From: Sphaerolaimus hirsutus | Taxonomy: Eukaryota > Nematoda > Chromadorea > Monhysterida > Sphaerolaimidae | Direction of reading: 5' to 3' | Length of the DNA stretch: 64,000 bases | Assembly (NCBI GenBank): GCA_964036195.1 | Contig: OZ038456.1 | Coordinates: 20,226,104 to 20,290,103 of the forward strand | Part shown: piece after piece, positions 12,201 to 19,850 of the stretch | How positions within the stretch are numbered: the first letter of the stretch is position 1 | How the letters are laid out: the number at the start of each line of letters is the position of its first letter | Made by a program: the position numbers and the translations under genes | The notes under the pieces: generated by a model | The model's input: the letters and a program-made list of their open reading frames with translations, nothing else | The model's database searches: none | Told to the model about the DNA's origin: nothing

Positions 12201-15200
12201 AAGTAGATTTTGGGTGATTGGTCTGAACCCCTAAACTTTATGTTTCAGCCAATCTTTGTATGTGACTACTTGGGTATTTAGGTCAGTTGATGTTCAGTGA
12301 CTCATTTTCCCTCATTATTCATGTCCCCTTTGGGGGGTGACCATCTATGAATATGAGATGCTAAGACTTTGAGACCTGTGTCGCCGAGCGACCTTACACA
12401 CAAAACGCAACAACACCACATCTCAAACACAATTTCTCCATCCTTGGTTGTTGGCGCTGTGGACTTGGCTTCGCCTATTGTTCAAGGTCCATGTGCCAAT
12501 GAATCACTGCCTGTGCGCCACGGACTCAGTACGCTGTGAGCCCTGTTTCCCGTGCACACAACATGGTGACCACACTGGCTTGAAACATCTCAAGCCATAC
12601 AAACCTGCACCGATCGCCCCATGGTGCCATTGGCAGCACCCTCCCGGCCTTCCAGCCCCGTGGTAGCGCCGCTAGCAGCAGCGGTCCCCATGCCTTCCGG
12701 CCCAGTGGTAGCGCCGCTAGCAACAGTGGTCCCTATGCCTTCCGGCACGTGGTAGCGCCGCTAGCAGCAGCGGTCCCCACGCCTTCCGGCCCGTGATAGC
12801 GCCGCTAGCAGCAGCGGTCCCCACACCTTCCGGCCCTGTGGTAGCGCCGCTAGCAACAGCGGTCCCCACACCTTCCGGCCCGTGGTAGCGCCGCTAGCAA
12901 CAGCGGTCCCCACACCTTCTGCCGTCCAGAGCAAGCGACGAGCATATGATGCCAATTGAGCGTAAGCAGGGACACAATGATGTCCAACACTGCAAACAGC
13001 AATCCAGCAGCAGTTGCGACCCTGACAGCCCAAAAACCCTGGTCGGCAAGCAACGACACCGGCAACAGAGGCAAACAGGTCAGCTGTCCAGCAGAGACAC
13101 TGACAGCCTAAAACCCCCAGTTGTCAAACACCAGGAACTGAGGCAGACAGGTCGGATGTCAAGCAGTGACACCGACAGCTTAACCATCCCAGTTGTCAAG
13201 CAGCGACACTGGGAGCCCAAACTAGCATGCCAGCTGTCAATCAGTGACACTGGCAAAACCCACACACCCAACCATCAAATGGAGAACCCTGACAATCAAG
13301 TAAAATACTACCAACATCTGCCCAACATCCCCAACCAGTTAATCAAACCACCACATACCATTCAATCCAAATCATTTACACAACTCACTGGACACACCAG
13401 CCAACCAGCAATCCCCAGCTATAACATCCAAAGGATACAGCAACCACAAGAAGGAATGCAGGAAACACTACAAGACTTTGTGATAGTGCACAATGGTGAT
13501 ACTTCTGTGATATAGGTAATGTTTTGTGAAAAATTATCCTTTAGAACTGTTGTTTCTGATTTTGTAATACTTCAGTAATTTTGTGTCAGTTCCCCCTGGT
13601 AGGGTGAACTTGGGGGGAGCTGTTGTGGTTACACCACATTGTGTATTTAAGTAGATTTTGGGTGATTGGTCTGAACCCCTAAACTTTATGTTTCAGCCAA
13701 TCTTTGTATGTGACTACTTGGGTATTTAGGTCAGTTGATGTTCAGTGACTCATTTTCCCTCCTTATTCATGTCCCCTTTGGGGGGTGACCATCTATGAAT
13801 ATGAGATGCTAAGACTTTGAGACCTGTGTCGCCGAGCGACCTTACACACAAAACGCAACAACACCACATCTCAAACACAATTTCTCCATCCTTGGTTGTT
13901 GGCACTGTGGACTTGGCTTTGCCTATTGTTCAAGGTCCACGTGCCAATTCATCAACTCAACTGTGAATCACTGCCTGTGCGCCACGGACTCAGTACGCTG
14001 TGAGCCCTGTTTCCCGTGCACACAACAATGGTATAAACCATGTTCTAATGTGACACAATCATGTTTCTGTTTTAACATGTTACCCGGATCACAAACAGCA
14101 GCTTTTGTCATTTACATTCTCTTAACACTCAATTTGGGAGGGGAAATTTCGAGGAGGGGTTTATACATTCATAGTGGCCATGTTGAGGGGTATTTCGAGA
14201 AGGCGGGTATTCGAGGAAATACAGTACATAATACATGGTCGGGCTGAAAAGTCTCCGGGCAGTGCTCGCCATTGGCGCTAGGGGTAAGCTACGGTCATAA
14301 AATTTTGAAAGGTTAAGATATCAGGTGTTTTGAGTTACCAGCGAAAATTTCACTTCTCTAGCTCCACCCACTGTGGAACTGTGGGGGTTACAATTTCGGT
14401 CATTTTGTACTGATGTACAAATGACCGAAATTGTGACCCTCACTGTTCCGCAGTGGGTGGAGCCAGAGGGGTGAAATTTTGGGTGAAAACTCAAAACACC
14501 TGATATCTCAACCTGTCAAAATTCTATGACCGTAGCTTACCCCTAGCGCGAATGGTGAGCACTGCCCGGGGACTTTTCAGCCGGACCATGTACAATTGAG
14601 AAAACTAACAGCCGTTTACACTGCATTTTGTGCCGACAAAAAAAAAGAAGACAAAAAGTTTCATAATTCTACAATAAAGTTCCACATATGCAAGACAAAG
14701 CAGTGGAGTATACTCACTAGTTGAGTGTACACACATGCCAATTTGCAGATAATTCGGGCATGTCGTTCACGAGTTAAAATTAAATTACAGTTGTCGGTTC
14801 GGTCTTCATTTTGAAACCGAACCGACAACAGTAATTTGCTTTCAATCCTTGAACTACAGGCGCAAATTATCTGCAAATTGGCATGTGTGTACACTTAACT
14901 AGTGAGTATACTTCAGTGTTTTTCCTTGCAGATATGGAACTTTATTCCGGAATTATGGAACTTTTTCACTCGTTTTTTTTTGTCGGCACACGAAACCGTG
15001 TAAACGCCGCTATAGGGAAAAAAATTGTGTCACAAACCATGGTTGCAAACTTGTTGAGCCTGAGGCAAAATTTGTCTTCATTCTTCTTGTTTTCCTCGGT
15101 TATCTCCTTTGCGCGTTTGCGGAACAAATTTCGCCTGTGCGCCTCTTCCGCTTTTTCACTGCCGAAGTCCCTGCCGCGTTTTTCTGTGAATTTAATTCAA

Positions 15201-16469
15201 TGTTTGAGTGCCTTGAACGTTTTCCTTATCAATTTTTAAAATATTTGTTTTTTTGGGCTTCTTCCAACGTAAAATCTACCACGTATTGGTCTGTCGGGAA
15301 AGTTCGTGCCGTTTCAGGATCGTCGCCAATTGGATCGTCCTGGACGATCAGTGGGCATTCAGCCGGCGTATATAAGCTGGAATTTATCCAAGCATAAATT
15401 TTTACCACAAAATTGATTACGTAAAAGTCGATGCAGTGCTGATATATCTCTCAATAATGTTCAAAACTCAACGTGCACGATCCAGCGTTTCCGTGGTTTT
15501 CGATCTTTCGATGAAATTTCAATGTAAAATCGGCTGGAAACATAAAGTAGGAGATATGTATTATCATCCACTTTTATGTAATCCATTTCGCGGTAAACTT
15601 TTATTTTTGAATTTTACGTTGAGCGGTAATCCCAGCTTATATACACCGACTCAAAACTCACAATCCCCGACCATCCAAGGGAGGACGGAACGAACTTTCC
15701 CGACAGCCCAATAATTATTGGATACTGCCGTTCTGTTGGAGGCTGCCGTACTATTGTTTTGGTGGGCATGAAAACAAGCCAAAACTGCCATTCTATTGGA
15801 GGTGCTGTTCTATTGGAGGTATGCCATTCTTTTCAAAGAAATACAGTATACATATACTTTCAAAAAGTACAGTATTTGTAACAACTCTGCAATCCATCAA
15901 AGTACAAACTGTTTGATCTGGCCCAATCCGCCTTCGCCAGCCCTTTCTCCACTTCGAAAAGTATGTCTGCATCTTCCTGGGTGTAAACTGCACATTCGTA
16001 TTTTTTTGCTTCCAGCAGGGAGAAAGTGCCCAGCAGAACCTGTTTTTTGGATTTTCAAATTTGTTGTTACTAGGGATATGTATGTTTTGGGCCACATTTT
16101 TGTGTTTCGGTTTGGAAAGGGCATTCCAGCTGTTGCCACAAACTTTTTCCACCACAAACAGATTCTGACCAAAATTGTGTTTTCGTTTCTTTTTGAACAA
16201 AATTCACATATCAATGTTTTTCCCACAATCGAATTTTCTTGCGAAAACTCCACAAAAAAAAAACGAAAATTTATAAATATTTTCCGATTTAAAAAATTAT
16301 CCTTGCCATTGTTTCGTTATCAGGCACATAATTTCAGATCCAAATAACAAAAATGTCCAAAAATGGTGTGTCCAAAAATGCATAGAGTTTCGCGCCAATT
16401 CAAAACTTGAATATCGAAAATCATAAAAGGGAAAAAACATACCATTGCGATCAAAATTAGGTTGTTCAT
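75..16469 (-). CDS. Gene A: papain-family (C1A) cysteine peptidase, 3' part outside the window
   Basis: Seven exons are seen: 16443-16469, 15910-16039, 15038-15183, 11249-11407, 7051-7080, 6734-6967 and 75-231. All junctions are GT-AG and the phases are compatible. The product would be a secreted or lysosomal papain-like endopeptidase: signal peptide, propeptide with an ERFNIN-like pattern, then a mature domain with QENCGSC around the catalytic Cys and LSEKWGIDC. The catalytic His/Asn exon and the last exon must lie left of position 1. Every exon seen is open, so this is the least damaged copy here. Odd points: Val replaces the Trp that normally follows the catalytic Cys, and exon 6 carries an 18-bp tandem duplication. 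Introns 3, 4 and 6 are swollen by transposons. The family call rests on motif spacing and on exon-by-exon agreement with two paralogs. Substrate and finer subfamily are unknown. Confidence 0.82.
343..594. repeat. Fragment of the GCGCCA hAT-like element
   Basis: Iterated GCGCCA/TGGCGC words end in GCGCTTTTCCATCAC, the right end of the TAGTGATGG family. No clear left end or target-site duplication was found. It lies in intron 6 of gene A. Confidence 0.6.
926..1310. mobile_element. Left part of a CAGGGTTGG-family hAT-like element
   Basis: It starts CATGGTTGGTTTTATAAAA and runs on with TTTTATTTTATT and ATTTTACAAAAATTTTAC words, as in the complete copy at 37868-38903. The match continues through a shared internal block (GTTAGCTAGTTGCAAGTG) and fades near 1310. 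The right end is missing. Confidence 0.65.
1648..2064. mobile_element. MITE with CCCAGACCCTGTAAA inverted ends
   Basis: The left side reads cactcccagaccctgta and the right side cagggtctggaagtgcccc. The interior is a palindromic series of short AGACCCTGTAAAGTGTCATG units around ATCCAAAT words. The same family sits inside exon 6 of gene B. Confidence 0.7.
2062..2415. repeat. GTGAAGTGTCTTC-type palindromic repeat, degraded copy
   Basis: Many inverted GTGAAGTGTCTTCACA words, ending near TTTTTGCTGTGAAG. It is a degraded member of the family with CACAGCAAAAAATGG ends (clear copies at 5877-6182 and 48024-48354). Confidence 0.5.
3408..4858. mobile_element. Fold-back element, about 1.45 kb, arms about 0.7 kb
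   Basis: The left end AAACCCCTGTTTACCACGG pairs with the right end CCATGGTAAACAGGGGTTT. Pairing continues inward almost without break to a centre near 4133. The arms carry open frames on both sides (4225-4620 plus strand and its mirror at 3640-3999). The 33379-33718 fold-back has similar ends. Confidence 0.85.
4859..5008. mobile_element. Small 150-bp TIR element
   Basis: AGTATGAAAACCTACCATAA at the left is mirrored by TTATGGTAGGTTTTCATACT at the right. It abuts the 3408-4858 fold-back. Confidence 0.7.
5057..5588. mobile_element. Mariner-like MITE with TACAGGGTGCGGC ends
   Basis: Ends TACAGGGTGCGGCAATTTAG and CTAAATTGCCGCACCCTGTA form a TIR of roughly 70 bp with a TA at each border. CAGGGTG ends next to TA fit Tc1/mariner-type MITEs. 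A short stretch near 5253-5300 resembles the CGGGATCGGGAT repeat family. No transposase was seen. Confidence 0.75.
5877..6182. mobile_element. MITE with CACAGCAAAAAATGG ends
   Basis: CACAGCAAAAAATGG at the left and CCATTTTTTGCTGTG at the right. The inside is made of GGAAGTGTCTTC and GTGTGGAAG words in both orientations. Flanks share taa, compatible with a 3-bp duplication of the PIF/Harbinger kind, but other copies do not show this clearly. Confidence 0.7.
6480..6722. repeat. Right-end fragment of the CAGAGTTG family
   Basis: Iterated ACTCAAAAATACTTG and ACTGGGTA words end TTATAACAACTCTG beside exon 6 of gene A. The left end is not recognisable. Confidence 0.5.
6734..6967 (-). CDS. Gene A exon 6
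   Basis: 234 nt, phase 0-0, donor cct|gtgagt. It encodes LHVLNGFLGIANGGK, LSEKWGIDC and YDCQGLTVSTVF, the segment after the catalytic Cys with the papain LSExxLxDC-like signature. Right after IDC it holds two tandem copies of an 18-bp unit (LTVNGS/LTINGL) that genes B and C lack, which displaces their conserved Trp. Confidence 0.85.
7051..7080 (-). CDS. Gene A exon 5, catalytic Cys micro-exon
   Basis: Exactly 30 nt between AG (ctcacag) and GT (gtgagt), encoding NCGSCVIWSS. Joined to exon 4 it gives Q-E-N-C-G-S-C, with Gln and Cys at papain positions 19 and 25. Val takes the place of Trp26. Too short to be found by ORF calling, but conserved in size and place in all three genes. Confidence 0.88.
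7176..8245. mobile_element. CAGGGTTGG hAT-like element, perfect 8-bp TSD
   Basis: Ends CAGGGTTGGTTTTATAAAA and TTTTGCCAACCCTG, flanked by attttgag at 7168-7175 and 8246-8253. A/T words (TTTTATTTTATT, ATTTTACAAAAATTT) fill the subterminal DNA. The middle (about 7560-7995) holds a palindromic TGTCATGACAATT block ending gggactgccccc. Non-autonomous. Confidence 0.88.
8840..9788. mobile_element. CGAAATACC-family MITE, interrupted by a hAT-like element
   Basis: GGGTATTTCGAGGGAGGGGG words begin near 8860 and the right end AAATACGGT lies just after the nested 8950-9771 element. The left terminus is degenerate. It inserted into 8320-10174 first and was then hit itself. Confidence 0.55.
8950..9771. 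mobile_element. CAGGGTTGG hAT-like element, perfect 8-bp TSD
   Basis: Ends CAGGGTTGGCAAAATCTCAG and ACTAAAACCAACCATG, flanked by tttccagg at 8942-8949 and 9772-9779. It is an inverted near-copy of 29129-29964. No coding capacity. Confidence 0.9.
9789..9968 (+). pseudogene. hAT transposase C-terminal remnant
   Basis: A frame ending TGA at 9966-9968 contains LSVLFTSAAVEHPFRHAGL followed by RINLGMETFEQELFIRFN. This matches the order and spacing of the hAT C-terminal dimerisation region (Ser-Ala-Ala-x-Glu...Phe...Ala-Gly-Leu, then R-x-x-L...E...L-F-I-R). The frame opens directly at the end of a nested MITE, so the N-terminal and catalytic parts are gone. It lies inside an element with hAT-type ends and an 8-bp TSD, which supports the assignment independently. 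Confidence 0.7.
10250..10595. repeat. GTGAAGTGTCTTC-type MITE, diverged copy
   Basis: Left GCAGCAAAAAATGGGCG, right region near gtgaaaaattgggtg, with inverted GTGAAGACACTTCA words between. The ends are more diverged than in 5877-6182. Confidence 0.55.
10600..11248. other. Gene A intron 4, unclassified with a CGAAATACC MITE fragment
   Basis: About 10930-11060 carries degenerate TCGAATAATCCCC / GGGGTAACTATTCGAGG-like words of the CGAAATACC family. The rest is AT-rich and I see no gene or clear element in it. Confidence 0.4.
11249..11407 (-). CDS. Gene A exon 4
   Basis: 159 nt, phase 0-0, acceptor ttgcag, donor gag|gttgta. It starts EEDELKDFLG, the end of the I29 propeptide, continues through an acidic TEPETDGG linker and ends KREVPQSKFYPSGDVGDQE, leading to the catalytic Cys exon. 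Basic residues before VPQS could mark the propeptide/mature junction (inference). Confidence 0.85.
11408..12172. other. Gene A intron 3, left part, mostly unclassified
   Basis: A GCGTTTACACTG word near 11550 and paired CATGTGTGTACTCC / GAGTACGCATGCC near 11730-11770 suggest a decayed relative of the 14608-15012 element. About 11925-12110 has short inverted GGGACAAA words and a CCCCCTTTGAATACC tail. No gene seen. Confidence 0.35.
12640..12922. repeat. Six 44-bp GC-rich tandem repeats inside the LTR element
   Basis: The unit reads roughly CCTTCCGGCCCGTGGTAGCG then CCGCTAGCAGCAGCGGTCCC. Each unit contains the hyphenated palindrome CCGCTAGCAGCAGCGG, so the transcript could form a row of hairpins. 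Base composition is far more GC-rich than the surroundings. Confidence 0.85.
12946..13515 (+). CDS. Open frame of the LTR element, unknown product (189 aa)
   Basis: The frame starts MMPIERKQGHND and ends at TGA 13513-13515. It is hydrophilic, rich in Gln, Ser, Thr and Pro, and has an internal repeat of the type QTGxxSSxDTDSLxxPVVKQ. I see no zinc knuckle, protease or polymerase motif. It may be a decayed Gag-like protein or only an open stretch of repeated DNA. Confidence 0.4.
   Translation: MMPIERKQGHNDVQHCKQQSSSSCDPDSPKTLVGKQRHRQQRQTGQLSSRDTDSLKPPVVKHQELRQTGRMSSSDTDSLTIPVVKQRHWEPKLACQLSISDTGKTHTPNHQMENPDNQVKYYQHLPNIPNQLIKPPHTIQSKSFTQLTGHTSQPAIPSYNIQRIQQPQEGMQETLQDFVIVHNGDTSVI
14232..14592. 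mobile_element. Fold-back mariner-like MITE with TACATGGTCGGGCTG ends
   Basis: TACATGGTCGGGCTGAAAAG pairs with CTTTTCAGCCGGACCATGTA, and pairing runs to a centre near 14412. Both ends have TA. No coding sequence. Degenerate CGAAATACC-family words lie just left, at 14090-14226. Confidence 0.8.
14608..15012. mobile_element. TIR element with AGCCGTTTACACTG ends
   Basis: The left end AGCCGTTTACACTGC pairs with CGTGTAAACGCCGCTA at the right. Inner pairs include CACACATGCCAATTTGCAG with CTGCAAATTGGCATGTGTG and a GTCGGTTCGG hairpin at the centre near 14805. It stops about 25 bp from exon 3 of gene A. Confidence 0.75.
15038..15183 (-). CDS. Gene A exon 3, I29 propeptide
   Basis: 146 nt, phase 1 to 0, acceptor attcacag, donor accatg|gtttgt. 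It encodes an ERFNIN-type helix (E-x3-R-x3-F...I-x3-N in EEAHRRNLFRKRAKEITEEN) and FCLRLNKFATM, the LNKFADM-like box. Joined to exon 4 this reads NKFATM-EEDELKDFLG, as expected for a C1A propeptide. Confidence 0.88.
15296..15711. mobile_element. Mariner-like MITE
   Basis: Ends TTGGTCTGTCGGGAAAGTTC and GAACTTTCCCGACAGCCCAA with TA on both sides, like mariner termini. The interior carries inverted ATAAGCTGG / CCAGCTTAT blocks related to the GCGATTACAGCTCGG fold-backs. No transposase. Confidence 0.78.
15720..15850. repeat. CCAATAGAAGGGCG-type MITE fragment
   Basis: Words of the form CCATTCTATTGGAGG are iterated and end in AAATACAGTA. It is a fragment of the family best seen at 35885-36321. Confidence 0.55.
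15910..16039 (-). CDS. Gene A exon 2
   Basis: 130 nt, phase 0 to 1. It starts VLLGTFSLLEAKKYEC, the rest of the signal peptide plus the start of the propeptide, and continues TQEDADILFEVEK to ADWARSN. The acceptor is aaacag and the donor aaca|gtttgt. Ending one base into a codon matches the two extra bases at the start of exon 3. Confidence 0.86.
16443..16469 (-). CDS. Gene A exon 1, start of signal peptide
   Basis: 27 nt encoding MNNLILIAM followed by a strong donor (atg|gtatgt). Genes B and C have the same mini-exon at the matching place, which fixes the start codon. Joined to exon 2 it makes a short hydrophobic leader. Confidence 0.84.
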
Positions 16470-16538
16470 GACTTTGGGATTTGGTAGACGTTGTCTGATT
16501 TTAACAGACAGAGTGTGATTTTCAGCTTAATCTTCACT

Positions 16539-16545
16539 CTTTATA
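16539..16545 (-). promoter_or_regulatory. Gene A TATA box
   Basis: TATAAAG on the minus strand about 70 nt before the start codon. The leader up to the ATG matches gene B and gene C (shared TCTGTTAMAATCARACAA and CCAAATCCC). The sequence above it is lost in the N gap. Confidence 0.6.
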
Positions 16546-16566
16546 CCACTGTTACCGATGAAAACT

Positions 16567-16766
16567 NNNNNNNNNNNNNNNNNNNNNNNNNNNNNNNNNN
16601 NNNNNNNNNNNNNNNNNNNNNNNNNNNNNNNNNNNNNNNNNNNNNNNNNNNNNNNNNNNNNNNNNNNNNNNNNNNNNNNNNNNNNNNNNNNNNNNNNNNN
16701 NNNNNNNNNNNNNNNNNNNNNNNNNNNNNNNNNNNNNNNNNNNNNNNNNNNNNNNNNNNNNNNNNN
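16567..16766. other. Assembly gap, 200 N
   Basis: A run of 200 N, a scaffold gap of nominal size. It removes the upstream promoter of gene A and possibly part of the A-B spacer. Open frames spanning it are meaningless. Confidence 0.99.
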
Positions 16767-16840
16767 AGACGGCGTCTCCAATAGAAAGTTGGTGAAAAAT
16801 AGAAGGGCGCCCTTCTATTAGATGAAATATGGTAATAATT
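16767..16840. repeat. CCAATAGAAGGGCG MITE right-end fragment
   Basis: GGCGTCTCCAATAGAAAG and AGAAGGGCGCCCTTCTATTA lead to AATATGGTA, matching the right part of 35885-36321. The left part is in the gap. Confidence 0.6.
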
Positions 16841-16983
16841 GTTTTACGTTTACGTTTTATTTTACGTTTTCCCAGGTATTTTAAAAATACCTTACGTTTT
16901 AGTATTTATACTTTCATTTTGGAAAAGGTATTTACGTTTACGTTTACGTTTTCCAAAAATACCAGTATTTGAACAACTCTGCA
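16841..16983. repeat. Right-end fragment of the ACGTTTACG hAT-like family
   Basis: ACGTTTACGTTTTATTTTAC and TTTCCAAAAATACCAG words lead into the end TTTGAACAACTCTG, as in 8320-10174 and 32824-34039. The left end is not present. Confidence 0.6.
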
Positions 16984-17093
16984 ATCTGGTGAAAAACCTA
17001 CCCAGGGCAGGTTTTTGAGGTAAAACAACAATCTCTAAACATTTACAACAATGTTGCTGTACGTACATTTAGGCACCGAAAGCATATCCACAC

Positions 17094-17200
17094 CAGAGTT
17101 GTTAAAAGTACGCGTATTTTCAAAGTATGCGTATGCATATTTACTCGATTCTCGAGTATTCGTACTTTTGAGTAAAAGTAAGTACACATTAACAACTGTG
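17094..17200. mobile_element. 107-bp CAGAGTTG-family hAT-like MITE
   Basis: Ends CAGAGTTGTTAAAAGTACGC and ACACATTAACAACTGTG, flanked by atccacac (17086-17093) and atccacgc (17201-17208), an 8-bp TSD with one mismatch. It sits just beyond the end of gene B. Confidence 0.8.
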
Positions 17201-17215
17201 ATCCACGCAATCAGA

Positions 17216-17408
17216 CTAACCCAGAAATGCGGGCAGCACCTGCGTTGTGGTATACTCAAAGTTAGCATCAAATCCTTTTGGCATGCTTCCTGACAGGGTT
17301 GGCTGGACAGTCTGCCAAGCAAACTGGCAGTAGCGCTGGTAGTAGGTGGTGCCGCCACCCAAGCGCCGCACGCGGAAGTAGCCCTTGTCACCCCACGAGT
17401 AGCCCCAG
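17216..17408 (-). CDS. Gene B exon 9, C-terminal
   Basis: The acceptor is preceded by a pure C tract (ccccccccccag). The first base completes Ser of KNSWG. The exon encodes SWGYSWGDKGYFRVRRLGG, then a tail of about 45 residues with FDANFEYTT, and ends LPAFLG-TAG at 17216-17218. A GTTAGT donor overlaps the stop, so a further exon cannot be excluded, but gene A begins only about 750 bp on. Confidence 0.8.
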
Positions 17409-17529
17409 CTGGGGGGGGGGGTAATGTGATGAAGGTACATTCTTGATGGGTTTGGTGAAATTCTCAGGGGTGACTGATATTTATGTGTGGGAACATAACA
17501 TGCAGGTGACAAGCTTTCCATGCAGCATT

Positions 17530-17959
17530 TACCGTATTTCCTCGAAATACCCCCCCCCCCCTCCCCTCGAAATACCCCCCCCCCCTCGAAATACCCCCCC
17601 CCCCTCGAAATAACCCCCCCCAAAGTTTAGTGTATAGAGAACTTAAATGACAAAGGCTGCGGTTTGTCATCTGGGTACTGCAAAACACACGTTAAAAACG
17701 ATGACTTTGTTATGTGAGAACAGTGATTATACGTCTACACACTTATACAAGTCTTTAGAGTCTTATATATGGCGATTTTTGTTGCATTTTCGACGTCTGC
17801 ATACGTTTCAGACGACAATTTAGTAATTGGTTTTCAAAAAATATCTGGCGAAAAAATAACCCCCCCCCCTTGAAATACCCCCCCCCCTCGTTTAACCCCC
17901 CTCAAAATTGTCACTCTGAAAAAATTAACCCCCCGGGGGTATTTCGAGGAAATACGGTA
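17530..17959. mobile_element. CGAAATACC-family MITE
   Basis: TACCGTATTTCCTCGAAATA at the left and TATTTCGAGGAAATACGGTA at the right, ending in TA. CTCGAAATACCCCCC words are iterated on both sides of a unique centre. It lies in intron 8 of gene B. Confidence 0.85.
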
Positions 17960-18131
17960 TATTCCTGTGCATTGTAGAGTTAATGTATTAACTGCTATTA
18001 ATGTATTAGTTACTCCTGCTCACTTTTCTACGTCTACTCTCCACTAGAAAAATTCAGATAATGCCAATTATTCATTGCTTGTGAAGTATTCCAAATGCGT
18101 AAATATGTCACCAAGATGATAAAAGGTCAAC

Positions 18132-18237
18132 CTGTTTTTCAGAATGTAATAATCCACACCATCCTCAGATCCATAGCCAACAAGAGCAACTCCATGTCCA
18201 CCAATAGATGTACATGATGAACCCCTTTCCAAGATAC
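18132..18237 (-). CDS. Gene B exon 8, catalytic His
   Basis: 106 nt, phase 1 to 2. It encodes GILERGSSCTSIGGHGVALV and GYGSEDGVDYYILKN. His lies in GGHGV and the catalytic Asn is the last full codon, with Ser split to exon 9. It matches the papain region around His159. Confidence 0.88.
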
Positions 18238-18422
18238 CTGTGACAGTATTTATGTGAAAAACTCATTTTGAGACCATTTCTATGTCACATCAGTCACAAA
18301 AATAGTTTGAACTTGTGGTCAATCATTTCCAGTCATTGATGTGCTTTCACAGCAGCCTTACTTGAATATTACTCATCAAAATGAAACACTAAATACCTAA
18401 CAGTACAACAAATTGACTCTAC

Positions 18423-18582
18423 CTTGGCTGTATGAAAAAAATGCCCTCTCAACATTAAAGGCGGCAATCAAAGGTCCCTTTTGCAGCATCTCCAAAAGAA
18501 AGTCATCAGTTACTTGTCCATAGAAGACACGCTCACAATTTGTCACAAATGCACCTGTTGTAGGTTTGGCACACTCCCCTGG
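18423..18582 (-). CDS. Gene B exon 7
   Basis: 160 nt, phase 0 to 1. It begins PGECAKPTTGAF and contains VTDDFLLEMLQKGPLIAAF and FFSYSQ. It aligns along its length with exon 7 of genes A and C. Confidence 0.85.
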
Positions 18583-18703
18583 CTGGGAAGTTTGTGAAGT
18601 GGCAGGAATTTTCAAAGTCAGTTTTTATTTTTGGATATATTGGCTGGTGAAATTACTGATATTTTGCTAGCTGTGTTAAGCAATTTACAGTGTCAATAAC
18701 AGA

Positions 18704-19160
18704 GTTGTCAAAAGTACCAAACTTTTTTCAAAGTATATTTAAATGTAAAGTACCGACCTATAATTTTTTTTACTCACCCCCTGAGTACAGAAAACAAAAA
18801 GTAAAAAAATGTACTTTTACTTGTGAGTAAACATGAGTCTAATACTTTTTCCCTAGAAAATGTAAAAGTCAGTATTGTGAAAAAAAATTCCCCAATTTTG
18901 ACACAAAATCTCTAATTTTCATATTTTTGTCCATTTTCACATTCAAATTCACCTATTTTCAGCTTTTTAGATATAAAAATATGACCTATATTCCAATTTT
19001 TGGCTATTTAACCTTTTTCACACTTTTCTCCCTTCCATTCCTTGAAAACCCCCCGATATAAACGCCTATCAGAAATATGTTTTCTGTACTCAAGTACTTT
19101 CAAAAAGTATACATAAAAGCGAGTACAGGAACTTTTTGGAGGAAATGAAAATATATTTGA
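18704..19160. repeat. CAGAGTTG-family element, left part
   Basis: It starts CAGAGTTGTCAAAAGTACC with AGTACTTT/AAAGTATAC words, as in the full copy at 48471-48960. The right end is not found. Confidence 0.6.
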
Positions 19161-19474
19161 TCTTTACTGGAGCGGTACAAATATGTAGGTATGAGACAAT
19201 TTCCAAAAAAAATTCGCTTGCACAACACTATCTGGGTCATTTCGAAATGTACAATATTTATGTCAATATTAATAAAAAGACATTTCAGTTGCAATCAATG
19301 GAAAAAACCCACTGATATTTATCGAAAATAGCGTCTAGAGTTCTAATTTCATCGGTTAAATTTCTCTTATTTCGCCCTTAAATTTCTTGATTGCTAACTT
19401 TAGGTACATGAAATCTTACGCAAAATGAAATACGTGGCAAAAGGCAATTACATTTTGAGAGACACTCATATGGG

Positions 19475-19709
19475 GCGATTACAGCTCGGGCGTAAAATTC
19501 CAGCGTAAAATTCCATTGCAAAATTGATTACATAAAAGTGGATGATGATACAGGTCTGCAATTTTTCATGGAGAATATGTTTATCAATACCTTCATTGTG
19601 TCCGAGAGCCATCATCCACAGTCACTGCAATTTGATTGTGGAAATTCAAAAATTTCTATTTTACGTTGGAATTTTACGCCAGCTGAAGAAAAGTCAATTC
19701 TACGCCAGG
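19475..19709. repeat. GCGATTACAGCTCGG fold-back, partial
   Basis: Matches the left half and centre of the fold-back at 34566-34867 (GCGATTACAGCTCGG, GTAAAATTCCAGCGTAAAAT). The right arm is truncated. It lies in intron 6 of gene B. Confidence 0.6.
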
Positions 19710-19850
19710 TACACTGTATTCTGTATTCTATACAGGGAATATTTGAGAACATTGTATAGCATAATGTCTGTCGAGTTTATTTTACGTGTGCATATACTTT
19801 GAAAAAAGTTGAGTAATTTAAACAACTCTGTCACACAAACACAACTCACA

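Larger units (their letters stand above)
12173..14027 (+). mobile_element. Non-autonomous LTR retrotransposon (TRIM/LARD-like), 1.86 kb
   Basis: Two direct repeats, 12173-12563 and 13621-14027, both start TGTTGTGGTTACACC and end CACACAACA. The copies differ by a few substitutions and one small indel, so the insertion looks fairly recent. Both borders have atgg, giving a probable 4-bp TSD. A TGGTGACC primer-binding-like site directly follows the left LTR, and a purine run (ggggggag) precedes the right LTR. There is no gag, protease, RT or integrase, so it must depend on another element. It lies in intron 3 of gene A. Confidence 0.88.

Noticed and set aside
15137..15239. Plus-strand open frames such as MVANLLSLRQN at 15040, 23082 and 51196
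   Set aside because: They are antisense shadows of exon 3 of the three peptidase genes.
16491..16821. Open frames crossing the N run
   Set aside because: Unknown bases are read as X; no real coding evidence.
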